Source of the DNA: Hydrogenispora ethanolica
GTDB taxonomy: Bacteria > Bacillota > UBA4882 > UBA8346
Assembly (NCBI RefSeq): GCF_004340685.1
Contig: NZ_SLUN01000005.1
Location: 145,621 to 209,620 of the forward strand
Direction: 5' to 3'
DNA length: 64,000 nucleotides
How positions within the stretch are numbered: the first letter of the stretch is position 1; each line of letters starts with the position of its first letter. A model generated the notes under the pieces. The model was given only the letters and a program-made list of their open reading frames with translations. It was not told where the DNA came from and ran no database searches. Positions 1 through 7,602 of this stretch are shown one piece after another. A program made the position numbers and the translations under genes.

Positions 1-207
1 GATCCGGGCGTAATCAGGGTGAGAACGCCGCTTCCGTTCGGATGTTACCCTCCCATATCCGCGGAGTTAAGGAAGGTGTACAATTGGTTACTATTCCGTA
101 AACCTGTTGAATTCCAGAAAGCAATCGCATATAATGAAATCAGAGAGGGACAGAAAATAAAATAGAGGGACAAAAAAAGTCCCGATCATGAAAAAGGAGG
201 AATTACA

Positions 208-348
208 ATGAAAAGATGTCCGGATTGTCAAAAAGAGGTTGGTTACGGTCGAGTCTATTGCCCGCACTGCAGCGCGGAGTTGTTCCGGGGGCGCCATCAC
301 GAAGTGGCCGCGGCGTCATTGAATGCCAGAGTGTTGTTCCGAAGCTAG
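208..348 (+). CDS. 46-aa zinc-ribbon microprotein
   Basis: A short ORF starts at ATG 208 behind a strong Shine-Dalgarno (AAAAAGGAGG, 191-200) with ideal spacing and ends at TAG 346-348. The N-terminal half reads MKRCPDCQKE then VYCPHCSAE, giving CPDC-x10-CPHC, a complete four-cysteine zinc knuckle of the rubredoxin or zinc-ribbon type. The tail of about 20 residues is basic and has no recognised domain. The partner is unknown: such single zinc ribbons occur alone or as pieces of larger proteins. The gene stands alone, followed by a GC-rich gap holding a possible terminator. The RBS and the cysteine pattern together make a real gene likely; the function is unassigned. Confidence 0.6.
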   Translation: MKRCPDCQKEVGYGRVYCPHCSAELFRGRHHEVAAASLNARVLFRS

Positions 349-694
349 CGGTATCAAGCCCCGCTTTTTTTTTGCCCAAAATTCCCCGCGCGCCCGCGGA
401 TTCGAGAGAAAGCCAAAGTTTCGAATATCACTCCCGGCCCCTCCGGTGTCAGGCAATGGTTCCGGATGGAACGGGGATCAGATACAGCTATCCCGGCCAA
501 CCCGCGGCCGCCTTTCCGGCGCCCCGGGTTTTTATTTCATATCGCTCCGGTGATTCGAGGCTCACATGATTTCGGGAAGAGGAATTTGGCGCTCCAACCA
601 GAATTGATTCCAAAAGAGCCGTGATAAACCCGGCTAAAAAGCCGGAAGGGTCACAGCGATTGCTTAAAGCTTAGAACAACACGGAGGAGATACC
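349..694. other. Intergenic gap with possible terminator
   Basis: About 345 bases without a convincing gene. The stretch 499-536 can fold through ACCCG and CGGGT arms around a GC-rich interior and ends in TTTTTATTT, so it may terminate transcription from the zinc-ribbon gene. A second small hairpin, CCGGC-taaaaa-GCCGG, sits near 632-647 upstream of the next gene. Reading frames crossing this gap have no RBS and no recognisable protein features. Confidence 0.4.
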
Positions 695-1000
695 ATGGAG
701 AATCTGGATTTCGCCACGAGAGGAGTCTGTTCCACCCGGATTCACCTCACGGTGGACAAGGGAGTCCTGATCAAGGTCAGTTTCGACGCAGGCTGTAACG
801 GCAATCTGCAAGGCATCAGCCGCCTGGTCGAGGGAATGCCGGTCGGGGAGGTTATCGAACGGTTGAAAGGGATCCGGTGTTCGGGCAAATCGACCTCTTG
901 CCCGGATCAACTGGTGCAGGCATTGGAAAAGCTGGAGCGCGCCGCCGGCGCTGACCGTGGCGGAACGGAAAATCATGAGGCTGCCGGTTGCGGACGCTAA
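695..1000 (+). CDS. TSCPD domain protein
   Basis: This 101-aa protein matches the small TSCPD family (TIGR03905 type, usually about 80 aa). Visible hallmarks are a conserved cysteine in GCNGNLQGISRLVEGMP, then ERLKGIRC and the name-giving TSCPDQL near residue 68. The same domain is found at the end of some B12-dependent ribonucleotide reductases, where the cysteines are thought to take part in thiol chemistry; the free-standing form has no settled role. The start ATG 695 is preceded by ACGGAGGAG. The last 18 residues extend past the family core. It lies 18 bases upstream of glpX, so the two are probably co-transcribed. Confidence 0.85.
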   Translation: MENLDFATRGVCSTRIHLTVDKGVLIKVSFDAGCNGNLQGISRLVEGMPVGEVIERLKGIRCSGKSTSCPDQLVQALEKLERAAGADRGGTENHEAAGCGR

Positions 1001-1018
1001 ATTTGGGGGAGGAAAATC

Positions 1019-2023
1019 ATGGCCGATCTGCAAAGGGAGATTGCGTTAGAATTTGTACGGGTCACGGAGGCCGCGGCCCTGCGGTCCAGCCGCTGGCTGG
1101 GTCTGGGCGACAAGGATGGCGTGGACAAGGCGGCTTCCGATGCGATGCGCGGAATGTTGGACCTGATCGCCATCCGGGGCACGGTGATCATCGGCGAAGG
1201 CTTGAAAGACCGCGCCCCGATGTTGCATATCGATGAAAAAGTGGGCAATTGGCGGGAACACGCTCCCGAGGTCGATATCGCCGTCGATCCGGTCGACGGC
1301 ACGCGCCTAGTCGCCAACGGCTTGCCCAATGCCATCTCCATCATGGCCGCCGGCGCCAAAGGTTCGTTGATGTCGATCCCCAGCTTTTACATGCATAAGC
1401 TGGCCTGCGGGCCGCAGCTCCGGGGAAAGCTGGATATCAACCGCAGTGTCGCCGAGAATCTATCCGTCGCTGCGGCGGTGCTCCGGAAATCGGTGAAAGA
1501 TCTGACCGTCACCATCCTCGACCGGGAACGGCACCGGGAACTGATCGCCGAGGTCCGCCGCGCCGGCGCCAGAATCCGGCTGATTGGCGATGGGGATGTG
1601 GCCGGAGCGATTGCCACCGCCATCAGCTTCGATAGCGGCAACGCCGATATCTGTCTGGGCATCGGCGGCGCTCCGGAAGCGGTTTTGACCGCCGCCGCGC
1701 TAAGCTGTCTGGGGGGCGAGATTCAGACCCGCTTTTATTTCGGCAACACGGAAGAGCGGGCGCTGGTGGAACGGGCCGGCCTGGACCCGGACGCGGTATA
1801 CCGGACCGAGGATTTGGCGCGGGGCGAGGATATCATCTTTGCGGCGACCGGGGTTACCGGCGGCGAATTTCTGCAAGGCGTCAGTTTCGGAAGCCATCAG
1901 GCCACAACCCATTCGGTGGTCATGCGCTCGAAGTATAAAACGGTCCGTTACATCAAGGCCATTCATAACCTGAATTACAAGACCATTCCATCGCGGGAGC
2001 GCAACCAGGAAGAGTTCGTCTAG
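1019..2023 (+). CDS. glpX: Class II fructose-1,6-bisphosphatase GlpX
   Basis: A 334-aa protein with the full length and order of GlpX. It hydrolyses fructose 1,6-bisphosphate to fructose 6-phosphate in gluconeogenesis, in the cytosol, with a divalent metal. Landmarks are IIGEG near residue 60, the metal-binding DIAVDPVDGT near 90-100, GDGDVAGAI near 185 and GIGGAPEAVLTAAAL near 205-220. In the IGEG segment most family members have EKDEAPML; here it is LKDRAPML, a substitution close to a metal-binding loop, though the second acidic cluster is intact. The start has a GGAGG site (1010-1014). The only enzyme of central metabolism in this part of the window, it probably shares a transcript with the TSCPD gene. 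Confidence 0.93.
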   Translation: MADLQREIALEFVRVTEAAALRSSRWLGLGDKDGVDKAASDAMRGMLDLIAIRGTVIIGEGLKDRAPMLHIDEKVGNWREHAPEVDIAVDPVDGTRLVANGLPNAISIMAAGAKGSLMSIPSFYMHKLACGPQLRGKLDINRSVAENLSVAAAVLRKSVKDLTVTILDRERHRELIAEVRRAGARIRLIGDGDVAGAIATAISFDSGNADICLGIGGAPEAVLTAAALSCLGGEIQTRFYFGNTEERALVERAGLDPDAVYRTEDLARGEDIIFAATGVTGGEFLQGVSFGSHQATTHSVVMRSKYKTVRYIKAIHNLNYKTIPSRERNQEEFV

Positions 2024-2056
2024 CGGTGTCGCGCTCTTTTTTACGATGAGGAAAAC

Positions 2057-3457
2057 TCAGGCCGGTGGCACGACCCGCGCCAGCCGCCGGATCCCCTCGG
2101 CGATGGTTTCCTCGTCCAACTGCCCGTAACCGAAGAGCAAGGCCCCGGGATACGGTCCGGCGCCAGCCGCGAAATTATCCACCGGATAGATTCGGACGCC
2201 GGCGGCTTCGGCCCCGGCCACCAATTCCGGTCCGAAGCGGACCCCCGGCCATTCGGCGACCAGATGAAGACCGGTGGACATTCCCAGGATCCGGACCCGG
2301 CCGGGGAAATGGCTGTGCAGCTCGTTCACCAGCCGGTCCCGGCGCCGGCGGTAAAGCTTCTTGCTCCGCACCAGATGCCGGTCCAAGCTCCCTTCCCGGA
2401 TGAACCTGGCCAGCGCCAGTTGGTTCAGGGAGTTGGAATGGATGTCCGAGATTTGCTTGAGCCTCCGGAACGGCCCCACCCAAGCCGGAGGCAGGACCAT
2501 GTAACCCAGGCGCAAGGCGGGAAAGAGAATCTTGCTGAAGGTCCCCAGATAGATCACCCGTTCCGGGGCGAGGCCCTGCAACGCGCCGACCGGGGGCCCG
2601 TCGTAACGGAACTCGCTGTCGTAATCATCCTCGATGATCCAGGAACCGGTCCCCCGGGCGAGCCGGATCAACTCGATCCGCCGGCTGATCGGCAGGATGC
2701 CGCCCAGCGGAAACTGGTGCGAGGGCGTCAGACTCAGGAGCGCGGGCCGGGCGAGCCTGGGAATGAGCTTGGGGATGATTCCCTGTTCATCGACTGGTAC
2801 GGGATGAATGGCCGTTCCGGAGGAGCTGAAAATCCGGCCGATGTCGCGGTTGCAAGGATCCTCCAGGATGACCTCGCGGATCTCCTGAAGCAGGACCCCG
2901 GCCACCAGGGATAGACCCTGCACCGATCCGGAAGTGACCAGAATCTGTTCCGGAGCGCAGACGATGCCGCGGCTCCGCCTCAGATAATCGCAGAGAACCT
3001 GGCGGAGTTGGGGCGAACCCTCCGGAGCCTGGTAGCCGAAGAGAAGATCCGGCGCTTCCAGCCAGGCATCCCGTATCAACTGCGCCCACCTGCCCCGGGG
3101 CAGCCGGTCCAATGCCGGGACTCCGGAGCGAAAATCGATGCACGCCGCCGCCGGGGCCGGATGGGGATCCGGAACCGCTGCCGCCACCGGGTCCGGCGCC
3201 GGAAGATCCAGACAGGCGCCATCCGCTACGTAAGTCCCCGAGCCGTGCCGGCCCTCGATAAAACCCTCCGCTAACAACAGCTCATACGCAGAGAGCGCCG
3301 TATTGCGCGAAATATGATAATCGGCGGCCAGTTCCCGGCTGGCGGGCAAACGGACGCCCGCGGCCAGCTCGCCGCCGAGGATCCGGGAACGGATCTGGAG
3401 ATAGATCTGGCGGCTCAGCGGAGTGTCCGAACCCGGCTCCAACTGTAAAAAAAGCAT
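2057..3457 (-). CDS. MocR/GabR-type PLP-dependent regulator
   Basis: A 466-aa fusion of an N-terminal GntR winged helix (about residues 1-70, with LPASRELAADYHISRNT) and a class I aminotransferase-like domain (about 110-460). The PLP lysine is in GTFSKILFPALRLGY, and EDDYDSEFRY and LTPSHQFPLG are also typical. Such proteins sense an amine or vitamer through PLP and control nearby genes. The start at 3457 is preferred over an upstream in-frame codon at 3487 because GAGGGAGAG lies just before it and because the direct-repeat operator at 3472-3529 would otherwise be inside the gene. It is divergent from an oxidoreductase-acetyltransferase pair, its likely target together with itself. Confidence 0.9.
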   Translation of the reverse strand: MLFLQLEPGSDTPLSRQIYLQIRSRILGGELAAGVRLPASRELAADYHISRNTALSAYELLLAEGFIEGRHGSGTYVADGACLDLPAPDPVAAAVPDPHPAPAAACIDFRSGVPALDRLPRGRWAQLIRDAWLEAPDLLFGYQAPEGSPQLRQVLCDYLRRSRGIVCAPEQILVTSGSVQGLSLVAGVLLQEIREVILEDPCNRDIGRIFSSSGTAIHPVPVDEQGIIPKLIPRLARPALLSLTPSHQFPLGGILPISRRIELIRLARGTGSWIIEDDYDSEFRYDGPPVGALQGLAPERVIYLGTFSKILFPALRLGYMVLPPAWVGPFRRLKQISDIHSNSLNQLALARFIREGSLDRHLVRSKKLYRRRRDRLVNELHSHFPGRVRILGMSTGLHLVAEWPGVRFGPELVAGAEAAGVRIYPVDNFAAGAGPYPGALLFGYGQLDEETIAEGIRRLARVVPPA

Positions 3458-3471
3458 TGCAAACTCTCCCT

Positions 3472-3529
3472 CGCTTTGAAGTGGCACCTTTGAAATCGGA
3501 AGAGAGTGGCGCTTTGAAGAACCACCTTT
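3472..3529. promoter_or_regulatory. Direct-repeat operator between mocR-like gene and oxidoreductase
   Basis: Two 20-base direct repeats, CGCTTTGAAG-N3-CACCTTT, lie at 3472-3491 and 3510-3529, start to start 38 bases apart. MocR/GabR regulators are known to bind spaced direct repeats, and the position between the divergent genes fits. The reading as operator is inference; the repeats themselves are exact in 17 of 20 positions. Confidence 0.55.
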
Positions 3530-3586
3530 TCATGATACCGTATTTTCGAAAGCAGTTTCAAGGTTTCAGGGAAAGAAGGGAGTATT

Positions 3587-4195
3587 TTGCAAATTCTCGT
3601 GGTGCTCGGCCACCCCGGCCGGGAAAGTTTTAATCGGGCCATCGCCCAAAGGGTCCTGGCCACGCTGCACGACGCCGGCCACCGGACGATCTGGCACGAT
3701 CTCTACGCTGAAGGGTTCGATCCCGCGCTCCCCCCGGCGGAGCTGGGGAAGGATGCCCCGCTTCCCGAGGAGGTCGAGGGGCATTGCCGGGACTTGGCGG
3801 CGGCCGATGGCATTATCGTGATTCATCCCAATTGGTGGGGCCAGCCTCCGGCCATCGTCAAAGGCTGGATCGACCGGACCTTCCGGCAAGGCACGGCCTA
3901 TCGATATCTGCCGGGAGACGCCGGGGACGGAGTCCCGGTCGGATTGCTCCGGGCCGGGACAGCCGTGGTCCTGAATACATCCGACACCCCGGAAGCCAGG
4001 GAGCTTAGCGTCTTCGGCGATCCGCTGGAGACGCTCTGGCGCAAATGCATCTTTGAGTTCTGCGGAGTCCGGCGTTTTTTCCGCCGGATGTTCGGGGTCG
4101 TCGTCACCAGCGCCCCGGAGCAGCGCGCGGTCTGGCTGGCCGAAGTGGAAGAGATTATCCGTTACTATTTTCCCAAAGAAAGCGGGGCGTGCTGA
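3587..4195 (+). CDS. Flavodoxin-fold NAD(P)H-dependent oxidoreductase
   Basis: A 202-aa protein of the NQO2/MdaB/KefF family (Flavodoxin_2). It should bind FMN or FAD and reduce quinones or similar acceptors with NAD(P)H in the cytosol. Seen are the N-terminal ILVVLGHPGRESFNRA phosphate-binding strand-loop, IIVIHPNWWGQPPAIVKGWIDR with the typical PxWW motif near 75-95, and a flavin loop around TSDTPEA. The start codon is TTG 3587 with AGAAGGG upstream. The stop overlaps the start of the next gene (TGATG), so the two form an operon. Divergence from a MocR-type regulator suggests control by an amine or vitamer signal. Confidence 0.85.
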   Translation: MQILVVLGHPGRESFNRAIAQRVLATLHDAGHRTIWHDLYAEGFDPALPPAELGKDAPLPEEVEGHCRDLAAADGIIVIHPNWWGQPPAIVKGWIDRTFRQGTAYRYLPGDAGDGVPVGLLRAGTAVVLNTSDTPEARELSVFGDPLETLWRKCIFEFCGVRRFFRRMFGVVVTSAPEQRAVWLAEVEEIIRYYFPKESGAC

Positions 4196-4710
4196 TGATT
4201 CGCCAATGCGGGGATTCCGATTTCGAAACCATCTATCAAATCATTAATGACGCGGCGCAGGCGTATCGCGGCGTCATTCCCGACGACCGCTGGAAGGAGC
4301 CGTATATGACCCGGCCTGAACTGCAGCGGGAGATCGCCGACGGCGTTGGGTTCTGGGGCTGCGAAGCCGACGGCGAACTGGTCGGGGTGATGGGAATACA
4401 GCCCAAAGGGGAAGTGGTTCTGATTCGCCATGCCTATGTCCGGACCATCCGGCGCAACCGGGGCATCGGCGGAACATTGCTCGAATTTTTGCGGGGCCGG
4501 ACCGCACAGCCCATATTGATCGGGACCTGGGCCGCGGCCGACTGGGCGGTGCATTTTTATGAAAAGCATCACTTCCGGCAGGTATCGCCCGGCGAAAAAG
4601 TCCGATTGTTGCATCGTTACTGGGAGATTCCCGAGCGTCAAGTGGAGACCTCGGTGGTCTTGGCCGATGCCGCTTGGTTCGATGGGCCGGGGAGTGCCGG
4701 GGCGGAATAA
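4195..4710 (+). CDS. GNAT-family N-acetyltransferase
   Basis: A 171-aa acetyltransferase fold. The opening MIRQCGDSDFETIYQIIND is a typical GNAT beta1-alpha1, and the acetyl-CoA pyrophosphate loop is in VRTIRRNRGIGGTLLEF near residue 90, matching the R/Q-x-x-G-x-G/A pattern. FYEKHHFRQV near 130 is the usual C-terminal strand. It transfers acetyl from acetyl-CoA to an unknown amine. The ATG at 4195 overlaps the previous stop in a TGATG junction, favouring translational coupling; an alternative GTG at 4189 is in the same frame. A hairpin with a T-run follows. Confidence 0.85.
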   Translation: MIRQCGDSDFETIYQIINDAAQAYRGVIPDDRWKEPYMTRPELQREIADGVGFWGCEADGELVGVMGIQPKGEVVLIRHAYVRTIRRNRGIGGTLLEFLRGRTAQPILIGTWAAADWAVHFYEKHHFRQVSPGEKVRLLHRYWEIPERQVETSVVLADAAWFDGPGSAGAE

Positions 4711-4728
4711 GAATTCAAAAAAGTGGAG

Positions 4729-4757
4729 CCGGGATAAAACATCCGGTTTTTTATTGT
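4729..4757 (+). terminator. Rho-independent terminator after GNAT gene
   Basis: CCGGGAT and ATCCGG arms close a small loop and run into TTTTTTATT. The upstream arm has one bulged base. Confidence 0.55.
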
Positions 4758-4993
4758 GAAAGCAGTGGGGATTGAATGGAAGATGTAATAATTTACTATC
4801 AGAAAAATTTTTAAAAATTGCTTATGAATTCCTCCGAAACAAACGATAAAAATAATAATCGCAGGACCAATCAGTTTTCGGGGGGCGGCTTTGGAAGAAG
4901 CGTTGGAAAGGAGACAAGAATTCTAAAGCGCAATCCGCTTCCCTTGCACGATTCAATGGAATACCGGCCGGCATTGCATCACTGGCGGTGCTC

Positions 4994-5022
4994 TTGACGT
5001 TATATCGGGAATCGAATAAGAT
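4994..5022 (+). promoter_or_regulatory. Candidate sigma-A promoter for cheX
   Basis: TTGACG (4994-4999), a 17-base spacer and TAAGAT (5017-5022) give a good vegetative promoter about 140 bases before cheX. The rest of the 4758-5160 gap shows no gene. Confidence 0.55.
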
Positions 5023-5160
5023 AGACGGAGAGTTGTTGCAGGCGCCGGTAAACTTGGCTGGGATGGCCGCTGCGCCAAGTCCCGCCACGCAATGCGCGGC
5101 ATCGTTTGATCCGGCTTCGGGATGCAGGATAATAGCGAAGAGGAAAGGAAGAAAGCCCAC

Positions 5161-5625
5161 ATGGACGTAAAGTATATCAATCCGTTTATTGAAGGCTGCC
5201 AAGACATTATCGGCAAAGTCGCCGGGTTCAACGTGGCTCCGGGGACGATTTCCGTAAAAAAATCCCCTTATACCGAGGACAACATCGTGGTCATTATCGG
5301 TTTGACCGGGCAAATTCGCGGTACCGCCATTTTCTCGTTCCGGATGGCTGTCGCTTGCCGGATCGCCTCGGCGATGATGGGCATGACCGTCAACGAACTC
5401 GACGAGATGGGAAAAAGCGCCATCTCCGAATTGAGCAACATGATCATGGGCAAATCCGCCACCATCTTTTCGGATCGCGGCGATAAGGTGGACATCTCTC
5501 CCCCAACGGTTTTGATGGGGGATAATATGCAATTCAGCGCCGACAATGCCAAGATTGTATCGATCCCGTTGCTTTTTGACAGCGGCGATCAGATTACATT
5601 GGATATATCGTTTGTGGAAATGTAA
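5161..5625 (+). CDS. cheX: Chemotaxis protein CheX-like phosphatase
   Basis: A 154-aa CheX-type protein, which dephosphorylates CheY-P and so resets the flagellar or other chemotaxis signal. The family signature E-x-x-N is in AISELSNMIMGKS near residue 83-95, and the flanking beta strands (RGTAIFSFRMAVACRIASAM and the C-terminal QITLDISFVEM) match the family. The start at 5161 is chosen because AGGAAAGGAAG (5141-5151) is correctly spaced; an upstream in-frame ATG at 5122 lacks an RBS. No other chemotaxis gene is nearby, so it is an orphan here, transcribed alone between its own promoter and a strong terminator. Confidence 0.88.
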   Translation: MDVKYINPFIEGCQDIIGKVAGFNVAPGTISVKKSPYTEDNIVVIIGLTGQIRGTAIFSFRMAVACRIASAMMGMTVNELDEMGKSAISELSNMIMGKSATIFSDRGDKVDISPPTVLMGDNMQFSADNAKIVSIPLLFDSGDQITLDISFVEM

Positions 5626-5634
5626 ACAGGCCCA

Positions 5635-5663
5635 AAAAAGCTCGGTGAACGAGCTTTTTTTTA
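5635..5663 (+). terminator. Strong terminator after cheX
   Basis: AAAAAAGCTCG-gtgaa-CGAGCTTTTTTTT is a near-perfect hairpin followed by eight Ts. The A-run on the other arm means it could also work on the reverse strand. Confidence 0.85.
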
Positions 5664-5753
5664 TAGGCGGCCGGAATGCTTTAAAAAAGCATTTACCATG
5701 AAACGAATCGTCTCAAGGCAACCCTGGAAGTTCGACAATTGGACAAGAACTTA

Positions 5754-5782
5754 TTGACAAATGGTAATAAAGTACCTATCCT
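5754..5782 (+). promoter_or_regulatory. Candidate sigma-A promoter in exbB upstream gap
   Basis: TTGACA (5754-5759), a 17-base spacer and TATCCT (5777-5782). It lies 650 bases upstream of exbB in an AT-rich gap of 770 bases (5664-6433) that holds no gene but two repeat elements. A second signal, the extended -10 TGGTATAAT, is at 6103-6111 between the repeats. Confidence 0.45.
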
Positions 5783-5910
5783 AAAATTAAAAAGTAAAAT
5801 CTTGGATGGCGAAAAATGGCTTAAAAAGGTTTTTATACGAAATCTTTTTATCAAAATGTAATAATTACAAATGGTACGATCTTTGGCAAAGGCCGTTTCA
5901 TAACTGATTT

Positions 5911-6041
5911 AAAAGCGTTGTGATAAACCCTGTCCGAAGGCCAGGGTGAACACAAAAGCTCAGAAAAGCAAGTGATAAAGTCGTTTTTTAGTCCATTGAA
6001 AGGATGATTTCCGAATTAGAGGACTTTATCACATGGCTTTT
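5911..6041 (+). repeat. 130-bp intergenic repeat, family 1, copy 1
   Basis: Ends are AAAAGC-GTT-GTGATAAA and TTTATCAC-ATG-GCTTTT, an imperfect terminal inverted repeat of 17 bases. A third copy of the core, AAGCAAGTGATAAAGTC, lies inside at 5968-5984, and with the right end forms a perfect 11-bp inverted repeat GTGATAAAGTC/GACTTTATCAC. An internal hairpin CCCTG-CAGGG follows the left end. GATT flanks both sides. Four other copies are in the window (13433, 45248, 45395, 63958). No coding capacity. Confidence 0.9.
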
Positions 6042-6192
6042 GATTCATTTTAGATAACTTTCCGCACTTATGTTGCAGATCCAGTGAAGTGGAAAGGATT
6101 TGTGGTATAATAAAAAATAAGGCTTTTTCGGATGAACCGGAAAAATTGTAGAAAATCCCAATGGGCAGGGACGATCGTGAAATCCGGTAACG

Positions 6193-6283
6193 TTATATAG
6201 GATGAAATAAATATCTTTACTAGATTTGCATTCCTAAAGCCGAATGCAAATGATCAAAACGGAATTTATTTCAACTTATATAG
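6193..6283. repeat. 90-bp intergenic repeat, family 2, copy A
   Basis: The left end TTATATAGGATGAAATAAAT and right end ATTTATTTCAACTTATATAG are inverted repeats with a few mismatches. The centre holds a perfect hairpin, TTTGCATTC-ctaaagcc-GAATGCAAA. The second copy is at 11715-11804 with the same length and ends but a different centre. It is 150 bases upstream of exbB and may carry its leader or promoter. Confidence 0.75.
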
Positions 6284-6433
6284 CGGAAATTATTCTCGAT
6301 TTAAAGCATTATTAATTGCCCCGATATACAATGGCTGCGTGAGCAATTGCTCATGGAGCGTTGCAACTGGCTTCATCCTTATCGGCCGGTGGCTGCAGGG
6401 TAAACAATAAATGTTGAAGCGGGAGGCAGAAAA

Positions 6434-7036
6434 ATGTGGCAAATTTTTGTCAAGGGCGGCTGGGTCATGTATCCTTTAGCGTTCTGTTCGGTGACCGCAT
6501 TGGTCGTCATCATTGAACGGACGCTTTTTTACATCCGTTTTAAAGGGCTTGACGAGCGGGAGTTGAATCTTTTAAAGCTCTATTTGAACAAGGGGAAATC
6601 CGACGAAGCCAAACAGCTGTTGGCCACTTGGCGGAGTCCGTTGGGCTTGATCGTGGAAGCCGGTCTGAAACAACGCGAGAGCGATCCGGAACTGATTGAA
6701 ACGGCCATGCAGTCCGCTGGCGACCAGCAAATGAAACGGCTGCAACGGGGGTTACATATTTTGGATACGGTGGTGACCGCCAGTCCCCTTTTGGGACTGT
6801 TAGGCACGGTAACCGGCATTATCAAGGCCTTTACCGCCATCTCGGTCGGCGGGGCCTCCCAGGCGAGCCAGTTGGGCGCGGGCATCGCCGAAGCGCTCTA
6901 TAATACGGCTTTCGGTTTGGCCATCGCGATTCCCGCCCTTTTTCTGGTCAACATTTTTTATGGGATCGCCGAGCGGAAGGCCAGCGAAATGAGTTACAAA
7001 AGCCAGGAAATTCTCGCCATCCTCGTCAAAGGGTAG
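6434..7036 (+). CDS. exbB: ExbB/TolQ-family proton channel subunit
   Basis: A 200-aa inner-membrane protein of the MotA/TolQ/ExbB family. Three hydrophobic segments are seen: about residues 10-30 (VMYPLAFCSVTALVVIIE), 105-130 and 150-175 (TAFGLAIAIPALFLVNIFY). The region VVTASPLLGLLGTVTGIIKAF near 110-130 is the family signature. With ExbD it converts the proton gradient into mechanical work used by a TonB- or Tol-like protein. GCGGGAGGC precedes the ATG. It begins a tight exbB-exbD-tonB-like order, which is unusual for a spore-forming lineage and points to an outer membrane. Confidence 0.92.
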   Translation: MWQIFVKGGWVMYPLAFCSVTALVVIIERTLFYIRFKGLDERELNLLKLYLNKGKSDEAKQLLATWRSPLGLIVEAGLKQRESDPELIETAMQSAGDQQMKRLQRGLHILDTVVTASPLLGLLGTVTGIIKAFTAISVGGASQASQLGAGIAEALYNTAFGLAIAIPALFLVNIFYGIAERKASEMSYKSQEILAILVKG

Positions 7037-7045
7037 GTGGTAACG

Positions 7046-7480
7046 GTGAAACTGGAGATTAAGCGCAGGCAGTCGCGGATCGAACTGGTGCCGATGATCG
7101 ATGTGATGTTTTTCATGGTGGTCTTTTTTATGGTTTTCTCGACCCTGAAGACAGCCCAGACCGGGGTGCCGCTGGAGCTCCCCAAGGCGTTGCATATCGG
7201 GAAGGCCGAGCAGAATACGGTCGTTGTCAGCATCGACAAGCAGTCGCGTTTGTTTTATGGCAAACAAACTGTCGATCTGGGGGCTTTAAAGGAGCGGATT
7301 CGCCGGGAGATTGCGGGGGATGCCGAAACTCAGGTGGTGATCCGGCCCGACGCGGCGGTGCCTTATTTTCAAGTTGTCAAGGTAATGGACGCCTTAGCCA
7401 GCGTGGGAGTGAAAAAGCCGTTGCTGGGGGTCGACCGGCAGCAGATGCCCAATGCGAACCGGCCGGAAGGGTTGGAATAG
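7046..7480 (+). CDS. exbD: ExbD/TolR-family proton channel subunit
   Basis: A 144-aa protein with a short basic N-terminus, one transmembrane helix with the essential aspartate (VPMIDVMFFMVVFFMVFS, residues 14-31) and a periplasmic domain ending QVVKVMDALASVGVKKPLLGVD. The aspartate in the helix carries protons with ExbB. Start GTG 7046 is favoured by AGGTGG (7035-7040); GTG 7037, directly after the exbB stop, is the alternative. It is co-transcribed with exbB. After it, an inverted repeat (CGAAAAG with CTTTTCG) and a second hairpin ATAAAGC/GCTTTAT occupy the 120-base gap before the tonB-like gene. Confidence 0.92.
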   Translation: MKLEIKRRQSRIELVPMIDVMFFMVVFFMVFSTLKTAQTGVPLELPKALHIGKAEQNTVVVSIDKQSRLFYGKQTVDLGALKERIRREIAGDAETQVVIRPDAAVPYFQVVKVMDALASVGVKKPLLGVDRQQMPNANRPEGLE

Positions 7481-7602
7481 GGGCATTTTGCGAAAGCGTT
7501 GACAGGTTTGGAGCGAAAAGCGCGAACGCTTCACCGCACTTTTCGCGAATAAAGCCGTTTACGCTTTATCAAATTGCTATAACCCGGATGGAGGAGTGAC
7601 CG

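Noticed and set aside
1997-2043. Terminator after glpX (GAGCGC with GCGCTC and a T-run)
   Set aside because: The loop would be over 30 bases and includes the stop codon; too weak to list as a feature.
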